From positions 186,001-250,000 of the forward strand of contig JAJNNY010000034.1 of the NCBI GenBank assembly GCA_022453515.1: a stretch of 64,000 bases of DNA, in the 5' to 3' direction. Below the pieces are notes generated by a model that was not told the origin of the DNA, did no database searches, and worked only from the letters and a program-made list of their open reading frames with translations. This stretch comes from Astrocystis sublimbata. Lineage: Eukaryota; Ascomycota; Sordariomycetes; Xylariales; Xylariaceae. Below are positions 48,247-60,229 of the stretch, piece after piece. The position numbers and the translations under genes were made by a program. The first letter of the stretch is position 1; each line of letters starts with the position of its first letter.

Positions 48247-49086
48247 GGGGGTTTGATGGGGGTGGGTTTGATGGGTTTTGTGTTGGGGGAGAGAGATGCG
48301 GATTTGGTGGGTTTATTGGTGAGTTGGTTGATTTCATGGCGTTGGGGAGAGGCACTGGGATGGGGACTGGAGCTACCTGTCCTTGATTGAGCTTTGGATG
48401 CATCGGTGGGCGTTTTACCGTGATGATGATATGATTTACATAAAAATGCATGGAATGGATTGAATGAACTTTTATATAAGCTACCTCCTAAGAGAGAAAT
48501 ATGTTCAATTCTACTAAGCTTGAAGACGATGAGATTCAGAGATTGAGCAATATGATATGGTGAAGTGGTAAATGTTCCATTTGAATGATTCTGTGCTCTC
48601 TACTTTTATCATGCCACGAATAACTTCCATCCAATTTTCCAACCATGACCACAACATTTCCGAATGATGTATTATTGGTCTACATCAAATGCTGATGTAA
48701 GTGGACAGCAAGCGAAGCCCAAGAACTGGAAATAGAAGTGGCAGAGTTTTACAACGCTTATTTGTACAGATCTATCGATGCATGTTCGTTTCTAACAGGA
48801 TAGAATGATAAGGTTACAAGGGCGTAGTAGCAGGCTTCCTCTATATGCTCATAGGCAGGCAGGTAGGTAGGTGGGTAGTAAACGGAAGTCTTCTTCCTCG
48901 TCGTCGTCGTCCTCCTCCTCCTCCTGTGGATTGGCCAACTCTTGAAACGCGCACTGAGATAGCGACAACATGCAGACGTTGTTTTCATCGACTTCAGGAC
49001 TTCGCTTCCCATTGAGGTTCGCCATGTCTAATGTGGTGCATTACGTTGCGTTGCGTTGTGTGTGTGTGTGTGTGATGTTTACCTAC
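48247..49086. other. Convergent 3' spacer
   Basis: ELP3 and the mitochondrial-type gene converge here. No gene is supportable. A CTCCTC/GTCGTC run lies at 48898-48925, and a (GT)n run at 49060-49074. Confidence 0.55.
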
Positions 49087-51084
49087 CTAGCTATTCGGGG
49101 CCAGCTCGGCGTCGAGGTCCGGGTCGTTCTTGATGGGCGGGATGTTCGGCAACTTCAGCTTTACGAGTTCGCGGCTGACCAGGCGCGAGAGCTTGGGGCC
49201 CTCGATGAGCACCTTGCGCCCGATGAGGGCGTACGCCAGCTCCTCCGCCAGGCGCAGGTTGCGCTCCACGTAGCGCAGCTGGGTGCTGAGGAAGCCGGTG
49301 CGGGCCTCGAAGGCGGCCTGGAAGCGTTGTGTTGCTCTCGTCCCCTCCTTCATTTCTTTGGTGGGGGGCAGCTCATCGACGCGGTACTGCTCCCAGAACA
49401 TCTTCTCGATTTTCTGCAGCGCCTCGGCGATGGCGAAGAGCGGCTTCCGGTGCTCGACGAGGACCTCGACGTGGCGGTAGCGGTTCGTGCTTTTTATCGC
49501 CTTGGAGGCGACGTTGAATTTGTTGCGTAGATTCGTCAATTTGTTGCTCCTGCCTCCCCTCGAGGTTATTGCTTGCTCTATCTTGTCGCGGAGGTCCCTA
49601 TCGTTCTTCCAGACTGTGGCGAGGTGGTCCAGGGCGGCCTCCATAACTTGCAGCGTCTGCGCGTCGTATAACCAGATCCTGATTAAGATTATCGCGCGCA
49701 TGTAGCTGGCCAGATTGGCGGTATATTTTGTCATGAATGAGTCGGAGACGGGAACCCCAGCCATTAATCTCCCCCTCATACTTTTCACCTGCAAGGGTTG
49801 CACTCCCAACCGCGACTTGGACCTCGCCCATACCTCTTTTATGTACATTGTATCCCACTTCATCTGTAGCTTCCTCGATCTGTCCTTGCGCTTTTTAAAC
49901 GAGAGTCCCTCAGCGTCATCATATTCTTGGAGCCTGAGCTGATCCAGCTTCAGCTCTGTGCGCGTGGCGGAGTCAAAGAATTTCATCTTATCAGGATTAC
50001 CCTCGATCATCATATCCGTGAGTCCTACCTTATACTTTGCTTGGAATGCGATGGGATCTTTTAGGACGGGTATATCCCCACCAGGTCTTGTGCTCCGAGG
50101 CGCGTACTTGGGAACCTTAACGCGAGGCTCCGAGCGAGGTTTCACCCCGACGTAATCCACCATCCACCGCTCAGTGTCGTCCGTTTCGCCGTCAAACGAA
50201 TTGTCCGTTCTGTCGTCAAACAATCTGTGTGGCGGGCCCCCCTTTGCCCAAAATTCCGAGGTAGTTGAGAATCGGTCGGGTTGGCCGTCCAACGACTTGT
50301 CCGTTTTGTCGACAAACAATTTGTATGACTGGCCCCCCGAAAGGTCCTTGAGCTCGAATTCGTTATTCGTTCCGATTTTTCTGAAATTGTGAAGGGTGGT
50401 CTCCACCGAGGGATTTTCGGATTTTCTGAACCAGTTCATGTCCGCTTTGATCTTGTGAGTGCTGCTCTGTTGCGCCCTCCACTCTTCTTCGGACATTGAG
50501 AGCAGACCCCCCCGCTGCATCCGGTCGTACTCTTGCTGCAAGCGCAGAGGCAGCATCGGCACTTTGTCGAGCGGAGTGCTCATCAGAGTACTAAGGAAGT
50601 CGCCCCTGTTGCTCATGAACGGTAACGGCTTTCGTTGGAGCTCTGCCATGCGCTCTGCTCTGCGCAGTGCTATAGTATCGAAATGCTCCTGCTGCCGCTC
50701 CTGCTGCCGCTCCTGGCTAGGCGCATCTTGCGGCGAGGGTTGGTGGTCAGGCGCAGCTTGCGGCGAGGGTTGGTCAGGCAGATGTGGCACTTGGCCGAGC
50801 GGTCTCATCTTGCTCATCCTGTTGCGGCGGATGAGCTTCTCGAGGTTCTCGGCCTGGAAAGCTTGTCTATAGCGGAATTGTTCCAACCTGCTAAGTTCGT
50901 TGTCGTCCTTGGGCTGGGCAAAGGGCTGGTCCGGATCATAGGATAGGCGGTTGGGAGAAGTAGAAAAAGGCAGGGCTATTCTTATTCTGGCTGGCGAGAA
51001 TAGTGCAGCGGACGATGGGACGGTCCCCCTGCTGCTGCACAGAAGGGGGTTTGGCAGTCCTGCTGCTCTGGCTCGTAGAGCCAT
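49087..51084 (-). CDS. Conserved-type protein with mitochondrial presequence, unknown function
   Basis: A single exon of 665 residues starts at the only upstream ATG. The first 45 residues are rich in Arg, Ser and Ala with no acids (MALRARAAGLPNPLL..), ending near STSPNRLSYD, a typical mitochondrial targeting sequence. The middle is polar and repetitive: a PSPQ/APDHQ repeat near residues 100-125, an ERQQERQQEH run, and a 32-residue tandem duplication around DKTDKSLDGQ and DRTDNSFDGE. The C-terminal 230 residues are basic, helical and look constrained (LYDAQTLQVMEAALDHLATVW, then RNLRLAEELAYALIGRKVL). The conserved end and targeting signal suggest a fungal mitochondrial expression or ribosome-associated factor, but I do not recognise the family and give no name. 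Confidence 0.75.
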   Translation of the reverse strand: MALRARAAGLPNPLLCSSRGTVPSSAALFSPARIRIALPFSTSPNRLSYDPDQPFAQPKDDNELSRLEQFRYRQAFQAENLEKLIRRNRMSKMRPLGQVPHLPDQPSPQAAPDHQPSPQDAPSQERQQERQQEHFDTIALRRAERMAELQRKPLPFMSNRGDFLSTLMSTPLDKVPMLPLRLQQEYDRMQRGGLLSMSEEEWRAQQSSTHKIKADMNWFRKSENPSVETTLHNFRKIGTNNEFELKDLSGGQSYKLFVDKTDKSLDGQPDRFSTTSEFWAKGGPPHRLFDDRTDNSFDGETDDTERWMVDYVGVKPRSEPRVKVPKYAPRSTRPGGDIPVLKDPIAFQAKYKVGLTDMMIEGNPDKMKFFDSATRTELKLDQLRLQEYDDAEGLSFKKRKDRSRKLQMKWDTMYIKEVWARSKSRLGVQPLQVKSMRGRLMAGVPVSDSFMTKYTANLASYMRAIILIRIWLYDAQTLQVMEAALDHLATVWKNDRDLRDKIEQAITSRGGRSNKLTNLRNKFNVASKAIKSTNRYRHVEVLVEHRKPLFAIAEALQKIEKMFWEQYRVDELPPTKEMKEGTRATQRFQAAFEARTGFLSTQLRYVERNLRLAEELAYALIGRKVLIEGPKLSRLVSRELVKLKLPNIPPIKNDPDLDAELAPNS
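50189..50338 (-). repeat. 96-base tandem duplication inside a gene
   Basis: Plus-strand segments 50189-50242 and 50285-50338 are clearly related (most bases identical over 54) and 96 bases apart, so the encoded unit is 32 residues. The two copies differ mostly at single bases, indicating an older in-frame duplication. Confidence 0.75.
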
Positions 51085-51732
51085 GGTGGCATGCCGGTAG
51101 TTGAAGTGTGTTTTTGGGTTTTGCGAAAGCTAAAAGTTTGGCAGCTGAGCTGAGCAGTGAGCAGAGCTGATTGAGATCAACTTCACATTTTTGCTGGGGG
51201 CAGATCTACATGCTACCTGGTACGGGCTTAGTGTGGCTCGATGAAGCTAGTGCGTGCGTGCAAGCTGCAGAATGTGATGCGGCTGATCTAACCATTTACG
51301 ATAAGGCTATCTATCACTCAACCCCGCGGGCCTGCTAGAGGTTAGGTACCTAAGTACCCCGCCGACTGTACCGCCCCAGACACAATCCATGATCTCTACT
51401 CTTGGCGGCCACCGCCTATCACGGCCCTTAGAACTCAGGTATGCGACGCACCTGCATTAAATCCATCCCTTCCAAGTTGTCACGTCAAAAATTATGCTCA
51501 TTTCAGCCTTCACCTGCGTTCTTGTCACTGTGAAAGTCAACAATGCGTGTTAACATCTAGATACGTCGCCTCGAAGGAGATTCACAGAGATTATGGATCA
51601 TCCTGCCATAGTCGATGATTTCCATATTCAATGCTGTTAGGGATTAATGAATACCAGCCCTTGCTACTCTACTAGTCCTTTCGTTAGACATGCGCTGCTC
51701 TGGGGAAATCAGCTTCACCCTATGTCTCCCTC
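51085..51732. other. Spacer with a TAGGTACC motif
   Basis: The spacer lies between the start of the mitochondrial-type gene and the amidase stop. There is no gene. TTAGGTACCTAA, a perfect 12-base palindrome, lies near 51343-51354. Confidence 0.5.
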
Positions 51733-53759
51733 TCAGTTCAATTTTGGATCAATCTTACTTATTGCAAAAACTTTCTTGTCGTCTGCTAGCGATTTTATGT
51801 CATTTGAGCCCCTCGGCTTCACTGTCATCTTGTCTTCGTTGTGGTCGCTGATCTTGGTTGCCTGCTCAAAAGCATAAGCGCAAGATATCAATATCTCTTC
51901 GCTGAAGCGACGTCCGGCGAAAGTTATCGCAAAGCTAAAGCAAGTTAACATGCATGGCGGACCTCAACAAGTGGTGTGCGGTTTGGAGAGACGTACGGTA
52001 TGTTGGGGCCCTGCCTTGCGAGGCCTTTGGGCCCAATCACCACCTCGCTATTTTCGGAATAAAATCCCAATGGCACAGAGATACCAGGCAATTTTCCGAG
52101 ATCCAATGGGAGATCTGTCGATGACGTAGCCAGCAGAACGTCGCAGTTGTTTTCATCAAGAAGGCGCACAACGTCTTCGCCTAATTGTTCCATCCTAGCT
52201 TTGACTTGCAGATATTCGTTGGAAGAGGAGGACCCCGGCGCGTCCCTGGCGTTCTCAAACCATCCAGCGCCGAATTTATCGTACTGCTCTTCTGGTGTGG
52301 TCTTGATGAACTCAATGAGCTCGGAAATGTTGTGTAACCCATGAGGATTGACCCGGAGGCCAGCAAAGAATTTCTCGTAAGCTATGATGTCAGCTTCTTG
52401 GGCTTCATCTCATGCGTTTGCAAGAAGGCACTTACATTCGCGAAGCTGGATATCACCCCAGAGATCTTCACGCATGCCGGCGCCGGGCCTCCATGTCTTA
52501 AATTCTACATCTCCGATCACGGTAGCCCCCAAAGACCGCACCTGCTGCAAGGCGGCTCTAAACGCAGCACCCAACTCAGGGTCTGACTCTGCTTGGGTGA
52601 AGACCGATCGAGGAACCTCGAATATGTTACTAGGATTGAAAGGCAACGTGTTTGTTCGTTGGGCAGCTTACAGCAATACGTACGCCATCGAGTCCCGACG
52701 CACGGCAACAGGCAACATAGTCCGGGATGGAATCGAAAGGGATCTCAGCTGTCGCAGTGTCCTTGTCGTCCTTGCCTATAGTGTCACATGAGTGAGCGAT
52801 GAAAGGTTCTAGTGAGCTATGATTGATTACTCACCAGCTATGACTTGCAGCACAATCGCAGTGTCTTTCACAGAGGCAGCCAAGGGCCCAACGGAATCCT
52901 GGTCAGGGTTCAGGGGAATAGTGCCAGCGCGAGATGTAAGTCCGGTAGTCGGCTTCAGTCCAACAACGCCGTTGCGCTGGGCGGGGTAGAGTATGCTGCC
53001 GCACGTCTAATCTGTCGTTAGCAAGTTGCCTCTCCTGTAAGTGTCGGGGCATCTTACTTCGGCACCCAGAAAAGCTCCTGCATAGTGAAGACTAGCAGCA
53101 ATAGCACTTCCAGATGAGGAACCCTGCGGATCTTGGATGGGATGGAAGGGTCCCAATGCTTGTCCGAACATCGTACTCCACCCGCTGGGGCACTTGGGCG
53201 ATCTCGCCATGCCCCATTCGCTCAGGGATGTCTTGCCGAAGATGATAGCACCCGCCTTGCGGAGTTTCGTGACTGCGGTGGACTCGTGGTGGTATTTTGC
53301 CCCGACTAAGGCGTAGGAGCCGCCTTTTGTTGTAGTTAGGTAATCAGTAAGACGTAGATAATCGAAGCGGCAAAGGTGGCTGCGACGGACCGGTAGTGTC
53401 CATCTTGTCATGTGAAATGAATATGTCTTTCACCAGTACTGGGATACCGTGTAGTGCTCTGTTAAAAGTCAATCCCATTCAGAAATAGCGTAGGGAGTGC
53501 TGTAATCACCCCATGATTTCGCATTTCGCTCGTTGCTCGTCTCTTTCAACCGCAATAGATTTTGCGTCGGGATTAAGGCAGCCAATTGCTCGCACTTGGT
53601 TGTCGAACTGACCGATGCGCGACGCGTATATCTGAAATCAGGTCAGCGGGGGTGAGAATTTATGCAATCTTGGGCTGGCATCACCTCGATAAGCTGTTCA
53701 CTTGTGACTTTGCCGCCTTCCAGAGCTTTCAGTAAGCCCTCTAGATCTAGCCGCCCTAC
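51733..53759 (-). CDS. Amidase (amidase signature family), 5' end unresolved
   Basis: Amidase-signature enzymes hydrolyse carboxamides with a Ser-cisSer-Lys triad. Nine minus-strand exons (53685-53759, 53510-53631, 53391-53458, 53058-53323, 52835-53006, 52672-52775, 52436-52616, 51997-52381, 51733-51934) give 525 in-phase codons. The catalytic Lys lies in LHGIPVLVKDIF. The Ser pair lies in the glycine/serine stretch DPQGSSSGSAIAAS and in GAETCGSI, and the family block NGVVGLKPTTGLTSRAGTIP follows. The end PFAITFAGRRFSEEILI is canonical. The family is certain and the core looks complete. No proper start was found: in frame upstream is a TAG at 53760-53762, preceded by ATG at 53792. Either a short 5' exon ends at that TAG acting as an acceptor, or the start is mutated. 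One donor (GTCCGT, third intron) is weak. Confidence 0.82.
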
Positions 53760-54159
53760 CTACTCCAGCGATGCGATGTGCTTTCGAGACATGTTGAAAA
53801 ATAGCCTTCAAACGCCTTGGGTGGTAGGAGAGCAAGGCGAACGTTCCGGCCAAACGTCGTATTAGGGTAGAATCTGTGAAGTCTGGCCATGGGCAGTGAG
53901 GAGAAGAGGAAACTAATAAGCTAGCAGCCCGGTTCGCTGCATTTGAGACACACGGAGAAACATCAGCAGGGTATGGTAGGTACTCGAGCTATGAGTTGGC
54001 ATGCACCGCAGAACAAAACTACGACGAGATTTGTATACTATGGTGATATTTGTCACATTAAAAACAGTAGAAAGAAATCTAAAATAAGATCAATTAATGC
54101 TTTTACCCTGGATATTCCTCTTATGCTATATAAGGTCAAAGATAAATAGAGAATTATAA

Positions 54160-55100
54160 GTTGGAAGCGTGCGTAAGGGTTACTCTCATTCTTCACACTG
54201 TGAGCCAGCGCATTGATCTCGGCAGCTCATGTCCCTTGCTCCCCCCCGGGCGGGCCGGCTCCCACCTTCTTCGCCTGGTTCGGTTGGGCTGGTTGACCTT
54301 CTTGATGTTCTTGGGTTCTTGGTGGTCCCCTTCAATGTCCACCGTGCACGTGAGCTGCTTTGGACGGCACCGCTCTAGCGTGACATCTTTACCACATTCT
54401 CTTGGTCCTTAAATGCATTTCTTTCTCCATCTCCTCAGCGACTGGATTATTCAAGCGGGTGTTCACGTTGAATCTGCAATGGCTGTGCGCCCGCTCGAAG
54501 GGGGGCCAACAAGGCCAACGTATGCTGATAATTATGAGGGCGGAATCTAATTATTTGAGGAGCTTTGCCAATACTAGTAGTGGTTTGCATTTCTTCTTGG
54601 AGAAGAAGACTCCCCTGCTAGCGCAGTGATAGAACAAACTTGTTGGCAATGTTTCTCTACTAACAAGACTCCGTCTGCTTGTATCGGATCGAACGCTTCG
54701 TCATGTTGGCTTTTAAGTGTCGGTCGCCACTAAACTTGGGTCTGAGAAGCAAAGGCGATGGGTTAGCCTCCAAGGGATTTTGCCCATGGGGGCTTGGGCT
54801 TGTCTGCTGCATTTCGGTGAAATGCTCTCGGGCCCAGTCGGGGTGGTGCTCCTGCTCTCTACTATAGGTGCTCCAAGCAAAGAGTACTCTGCAAGATATT
54901 CATTCTCGATCTCATTGGGCCTGCGGCATTGGTGCCGCCCTGAAGCTTTTGTACCGGATTCGGGTGTCCCGGCTTCGTGGGCGCCCCGTTCGTCCCGATA
55001 CTGCCGCTCAATGCTGGCTTGGCTATCTTGTTAATGGGGTTGAATGCCCCGCTGTTGTATTGTGAGATAGAGCTGTGACGCCTACGAATTCGCAAGCCCA
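54160..55100 (-). pseudogene. Possible decayed coding element
   Basis: Minus-strand translations are open for 60-80 codons at a time in shifting frames and read like real protein, with charged and hydrophobic residues mixed. No start, catalytic motif, terminal repeat or target duplication was found. A degenerate transposable element or a dead gene are equally possible. Confidence 0.2.
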
Positions 55101-58100
55101 AAGGCGACAGAATGAAGGAAATTTTATATACCTAGATTTGGCAGGTCAGTCAGAGCAGCGACCTCGGTTTTGTTTACACATTTTGTTTATGCTGGTTGTT
55201 AACAGAAGGCACGGCGTGAACAACAGATCAGACAGCCTCCCCCGTCGGATGTACCTATGGGGCTGGCAGACATCTGGGGGGCTGCGGGCGCTTTGAATAA
55301 TAGTAGGTCTAGTAGACAATTAACACAACCAGTTTGTCTCGAAGCGCATTTACTTTTTCTTTGAGGTATGCCAAGAAGTCGTCTGATTTAAATGCTGAAG
55401 ATGATTTAGCGACCAGTTATCTCAAGGATGAACACAAGATGTTGTATGCTTAGGACATCTGTTGTTCAGACGTGGTCTGTCCCGCGGCTCTCGCCATTAG
55501 GGGACTAGGCGGAGTATCAACCAATCTTGGACTGTAAGAATCTTTCAATATCTTTCATACAGAATGCCTGGTGTACAGTCGTCTTTGGGTTTGACAGGAG
55601 ACCTCACTGCTGTAGTTTTGATCCAGAAAACATCGACTGGCCGTTGTCCAACTTCGTCTGTGCACCAACTTCTCGACATACCTCCTTTCACAAGTCGGAC
55701 TATTCGGAATTTCCAAAGCTTGGGCGAATGTGACATCTTAATATCTTTTGCTCATTCGCCATATTTGCTTCCCGTACCAGATGGCCGGTGTGGTTTGCTT
55801 GAAATATGCAGCCTGCGCTGTTCGGCGGCATCTCACATCGTCATAGTTAGACCTCACTGCTAGAGGGGTTTCAAGGATCCGCGGGAGACGGCGGGGTCAG
55901 GACCTTCCGGACTCCTAAGATGTCCCATAGGTGTATGCTACCTGCTTGGTCTTAAAATTGGCGTTGCCTCTGGTAGCACTTCATTCAATAACGATTTCAA
56001 CACATCCCTGTTTGTGCCGTACGCTAGTCGTGAATGTTAAGTCCGGCAGAGCCAGCATCTATGTGCTGAAGAGTAGTAGACTGTAGCATCCTGAGTCGTA
56101 CCAGCAAACAAAGAAATTTTTCAGAAACCTCCTCAAGCGGCTTCGGCACGGTGAGCCATATACCTTTCGTCTCCTTGCTTACAGGGGACTAGATAAGGGA
56201 ACACCCACCAGCTATATTCACAATCGTCCTACGAACACCGTCGCAGCTGCCAAAACCTCGACGTTTGCGCGTCTTGATGTTGTACCTGCCGAAGCATTGT
56301 ACAAGGCGGTTGCTTGCGTGAATGTGTCACTGAGAGGTGGAGCCTTATTCACCGATAGTTCTCGAGGGAAATTATCGGCGTCGTTGTCTCTATGACAGCG
56401 TTTTTCTTTGGTTTGTACACAAGCGCTTTCAGCCTGGGTGGATTCTAGACTTAGAATCTGAACAGGCAGACGCGTCATCGCTGGTCCTTGTTGGGCTCGA
56501 GGACTCTAGAGAGGAAGACGGTCTGATTCAGATGTTAGGCGACAATGTCGGGGAGGGAAGCCTCCACCGCCACCCGTCACGACAGGGTACAAAACACAGT
56601 CTCGGCATATTTCTAATGGGGATAAGACCCTGTCGAAGCTATATTGGCTACGGACAGGAAGGTCTACATTGGAGTCTATCCCTAATGCCCGGCGAGCCAA
56701 CTATTACTTCAGGGGATGATGTCAGGGCTCACATACTGCCAACGATCTCGCACTGCTACAAAAGAGTAGTGCTAGAAGTGGCCGATGGGAGACCTTGATC
56801 TGTATTCTGTGCTTCTAAGGAAGAAAGACGAGAAGTAGGGTCGAAGTCCAAGGGCGCTAGAGCTTTCTACCTACAGTGGGTAGGTCGCCTAACATATGGC
56901 CTGCTCCTGCCCTCACAGATGATCTGACCCAATTTATCCTGATTACTAATAAGCAGAACATGGTCGAACTACATAGGACACAAAATTCTCGGTTTATTGG
57001 CACGCGGTACTCGAAATTGTCGAAAATTTTCTTACTGCTGCAATGTCTTGAAATAGTTACTTTTGCAGTACGGCAGAACACTAACAGAGTACTCATAGGA
57101 GTGCAGCATATTGGAACAGTAAGTTATTCATTGACTATGCTGTAGTACTGGCTCACTATTCTTTCTTTCACATTGGGAGGTTGTTGCTAATGTTTGCGTG
57201 GATTCTTCACCGGCTAGATCGATTAGGTATCAATAATAGGGGTACACATTTCTTGCCGCATAGTGCCTCCAGATTGGGGGTTTCTTGTCTCGTTAAAATA
57301 TCTATCGGCTTCAGCGCCTTTTCCATTACGTAGGAAGAGCGGCAAAACCTTTGGTGGTCGCACTGCCACCAAAATTTTAGTCACGAAGCATGCTGGCAGT
57401 CAACTTTCTTGCCTCCTGTATCACCCTGCTCTTGTTGGACGTGCCACATCTTTGTGGAAACAAAAACATTGTCGGTCTTGTGAGACTTGAAAGCGACTCG
57501 TGGGATTTTATACACAACTGTGTTGGCCTCATGCTCCTTCCCCTCCTCATCACTTCCATGCTTCGTCTCTTGTGAGAGGATATGTTGTAGTCGAATTTGG
57601 CAGAAGCGGTGATTTATCTTGAAAGGGACAAGATATCGCAAGATTTCGGGGAGAATACTGTTTTCAAGACTACCTAGGCAGGTCTATGTGTCACTATCAT
57701 GGGACATAGGAAGGACAGGATGATAACAAATCTAATGTTTTTTTAGTACTCCTCCAGCCTTCAACCTACTAATTTTTCGGGTGAGACTTTGCAGGCCCCC
57801 TCCTACTCCATGAGCTGGATCACTACTTATATGTGATCTTAGCTTTTCAAAAGTGTGGATAGTCGATTGGTCGGCTTTGTAATCATAAACCCTTCCCCTC
57901 CAGGATCTTGGTAGCTTATTCGTACACAAAGCCAGTGCCTTAGCGCCTCATTGTGTTTGATTCAATAATGTGTCCATTGTCCATATCGGGTTTCGTAGGC
58001 AGACCTGTCGTAAAAGCTTCACTACCACCACTCACCACACCCATGGTACTACAATCGAGCAATGGCACCTCTAGTGACTTGATCGCCCAGTAGCACTTCT

Positions 58101-58512
58101 CTGCGCCCACTATTATCAAAACTGAACCCCAGCTCCCTGCACTTTCTATAACCTCTGAATGCTGAGATTCACACACGCTGCTTATGGAAGAGCAGCCACA
58201 TCTATCCTCCTGGATCAGTTTTCGCTCGATTTCCCTCGACACCATGCTTGTGCCGCAGATTGTCGGCGGCACTGAGAAGTGGTCACAAGTTTCACCAAAG
58301 CTGGATGATGCAACCGAAAATAAGGAGGATATTACCTAAAAGTCCAGGATGCCACAGAGGCAAGAGATTGTTTGCTTCATTTGTTTTCCTCGCTTCCTCT
58401 AGATCGGCACAATGTGACCGTATCAGCACTTCTTTTGCCCCCCGTGACCATCAGACGGTGAATGTAACTGGCTTGGGCTGTACTACAATTCACCAGCACA
58501 TAGATGGCAATG

Positions 58513-58532
58513 TATATATATATATATATATT
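58513..58532. repeat. (TA)n microsatellite
   Basis: About ten TA units in an otherwise mixed spacer. Confidence 0.85.
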
Positions 58533-58965
58533 CCCTGGCCCCTACCTCAGAAGATGTTCTCCTTGCCTGTTGCTGACCAAGAGGTTCATGAATCTCGGCC
58601 GCTTTGCATCAGTATTGCTTGGTCAACTGTCTTTTGTCTATTGTCTCCTCCAAGAACACCACAAGTATGTGCCCAATCTTTCTTTACGTGCCCTAAAAGC
58701 CCTTTTCCGTTCAACATACAATGTTCTTGGTGTTGATCCTGCTATACATTGCTGGCGAAATCCGCTCGGTCGCTTGCTGTTCAAATTTGCACTTCGCGTT
58801 TCAATGCAATTTGCGTTTTGGAGTGTACAGATAACCTAGACATACATGAATGACATCCTATGTGTGTCGATATCATGTCTCTTACTTCCATTTACTCTGT
58901 CACGCATACGGTTATCATAGCTAACGTGGATAAAAAGCTTCACAGTCCAATAGGGTCCAGTAACA

Positions 58966-59749
58966 ATGGCAGGCGAAGAAAAGCAAGACAAGCCCCGGGA
59001 TAACCCAGATGATCGTCGCTCATCTACTGGGCCGTCCACGCCGCTCAATCCACAAGCAACGGTGTTCACTTACAACTACGCGGCCCAGCAAGATACCGAC
59101 TTCAGGCCCCCGACTGGACCACGTAATCGGGGGCATAACTATAGGGGAAGAGGTGGAAACCAGCCTGGAGGCTTCCCTCGCCCACCGAGACCCATGCACC
59201 CGGGTCAACATGAGCCTCCGCATCCAACGATGTACCCCCCTTACTATCATCCTCCGCCACGCTTCGGCCCCATGAATGACCCGCACGGTCCTCCCCCGGA
59301 GCCAATATTCACGGACTCGCCTGGCATTCCTCATTCAGGACCGCCGCCACAGTTTCTGCCCATGAACATGAACGAGCAAGGTCCCCAACAGGAATACATG
59401 GGTCCCGAACATCCCGTAAGTTGCAAGATAAACAATAATTCAAACAGACGATATCAACTATTGGAATAGTACTGATTTGCAAGCACAGCATACTGGGCCG
59501 AATCCGCACCAGTATCCTAGAGATGCCCGCTATCCCGAACGTCCAGCTTCACGAGACAACGAGACTCTAACAACGCCCCCATCCGTGCGGCATAGCTCTA
59601 CCATGACCGATGAGATGGTCCAAGCCCAATATGAGCTTGAGCAAGAAGATGCGCGAGGTTTTGGCTCTGAAGATGACTCCACATATGTGCCTGGCATTCG
59701 TTATCAATCTGTCAGGAGAGAGTCTAGACGCGGGAATTCGCCACGCTAA
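58966..59749 (+). CDS. Pro/Gly-rich protein with RGG motif, unknown function
   Basis: Two exons, 58966-59415 and 59489-59749, join in phase (GTAAGT..ACAG intron) to 236 residues. The ATG is in a good context (AACAATGGC). Residues 45-150 are rich in Pro, Gly, Arg, His and Met, with NYRGRGGN resembling RNA-binding RGG boxes and a YYHPPPRFGP tract. The second exon is acidic to basic and ends in RRESRRGNSPR. There is no signal peptide or membrane segment. It is probably disordered. An RNA-related role is only suggested by composition. The overlapping frame 59610-59948 is a shadow. Confidence 0.65.
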
Positions 59750-60229
59750 TCGCGCTGTGTTAAACACAATCTATGGGCTAGAACATGAGCAGCCGTGTTC
59801 TGCAAGATTCGTTGAACGCCAAGTGTTTGCGCCAAAAGATACGATCGATATCAGTGCAATTGTTGCTCAGCATGGATGGGGACCAATTGGCTCCTGGGCA
59901 CTGATAAGGAGCTTTTTCGCCCATGAGTGGCGCGATATATACTGTTAGTTCACTTCATGGACTAATGACGTTAAAGACGGCGGCTTTGTAACAATACATG
60001 TAAACTTTGTCATGAATTAAGAAATCTCCTATCAATCATGACTACGCCTGGATTGCAATATGACGCCCGTGACAAATGCATCAAGTGGAGATATTCTAAG
60101 GTAAAAGAGAGGATTGCTATGGTACAAATTGAAGCCACTGCATTTACGCTAGTGAGCGAGATGAACACCATGGCAAATTATGTTCCATGTGAATCAACCG
60201 TCTGTTTTCTGACACCTAGTATCTTCCAC
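59750..60229. other. Short convergent spacer
   Basis: The spacer lies between the RGG-type gene and the kinase relic. The frame 60038-60250 (+) is short and unrecognised. I see nothing else. Confidence 0.5.

Larger units (their letters stand above)
53793..58965. other. 5-kb region without convincing genes
   Basis: No frame shows a recognisable domain, splice-supported continuity or codon bias. Between 54160 and 55100 the minus strand reads in fragments with ordinary protein composition (for example VTLERCRPKQLTCTVDIEGD and NPINKIAKPALSGSIGTNGA) broken by stops and frame changes, which may be a decayed coding element. The frames at 56337-56798 (+) and 57940-58272 (-) are longer but unrecognised. 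A (TA)n run lies at 58513-58532. Confidence 0.45.

Noticed and set aside
56337..56798. 153-codon plus-strand frame
   Set aside because: Starts with GTG, is not recognised and has no bias; not enough to call a gene.
59610..59948. 112-codon frame overlapping the RGG-type gene
   Set aside because: Overlaps the second exon in another frame and shows no recognisable domain.
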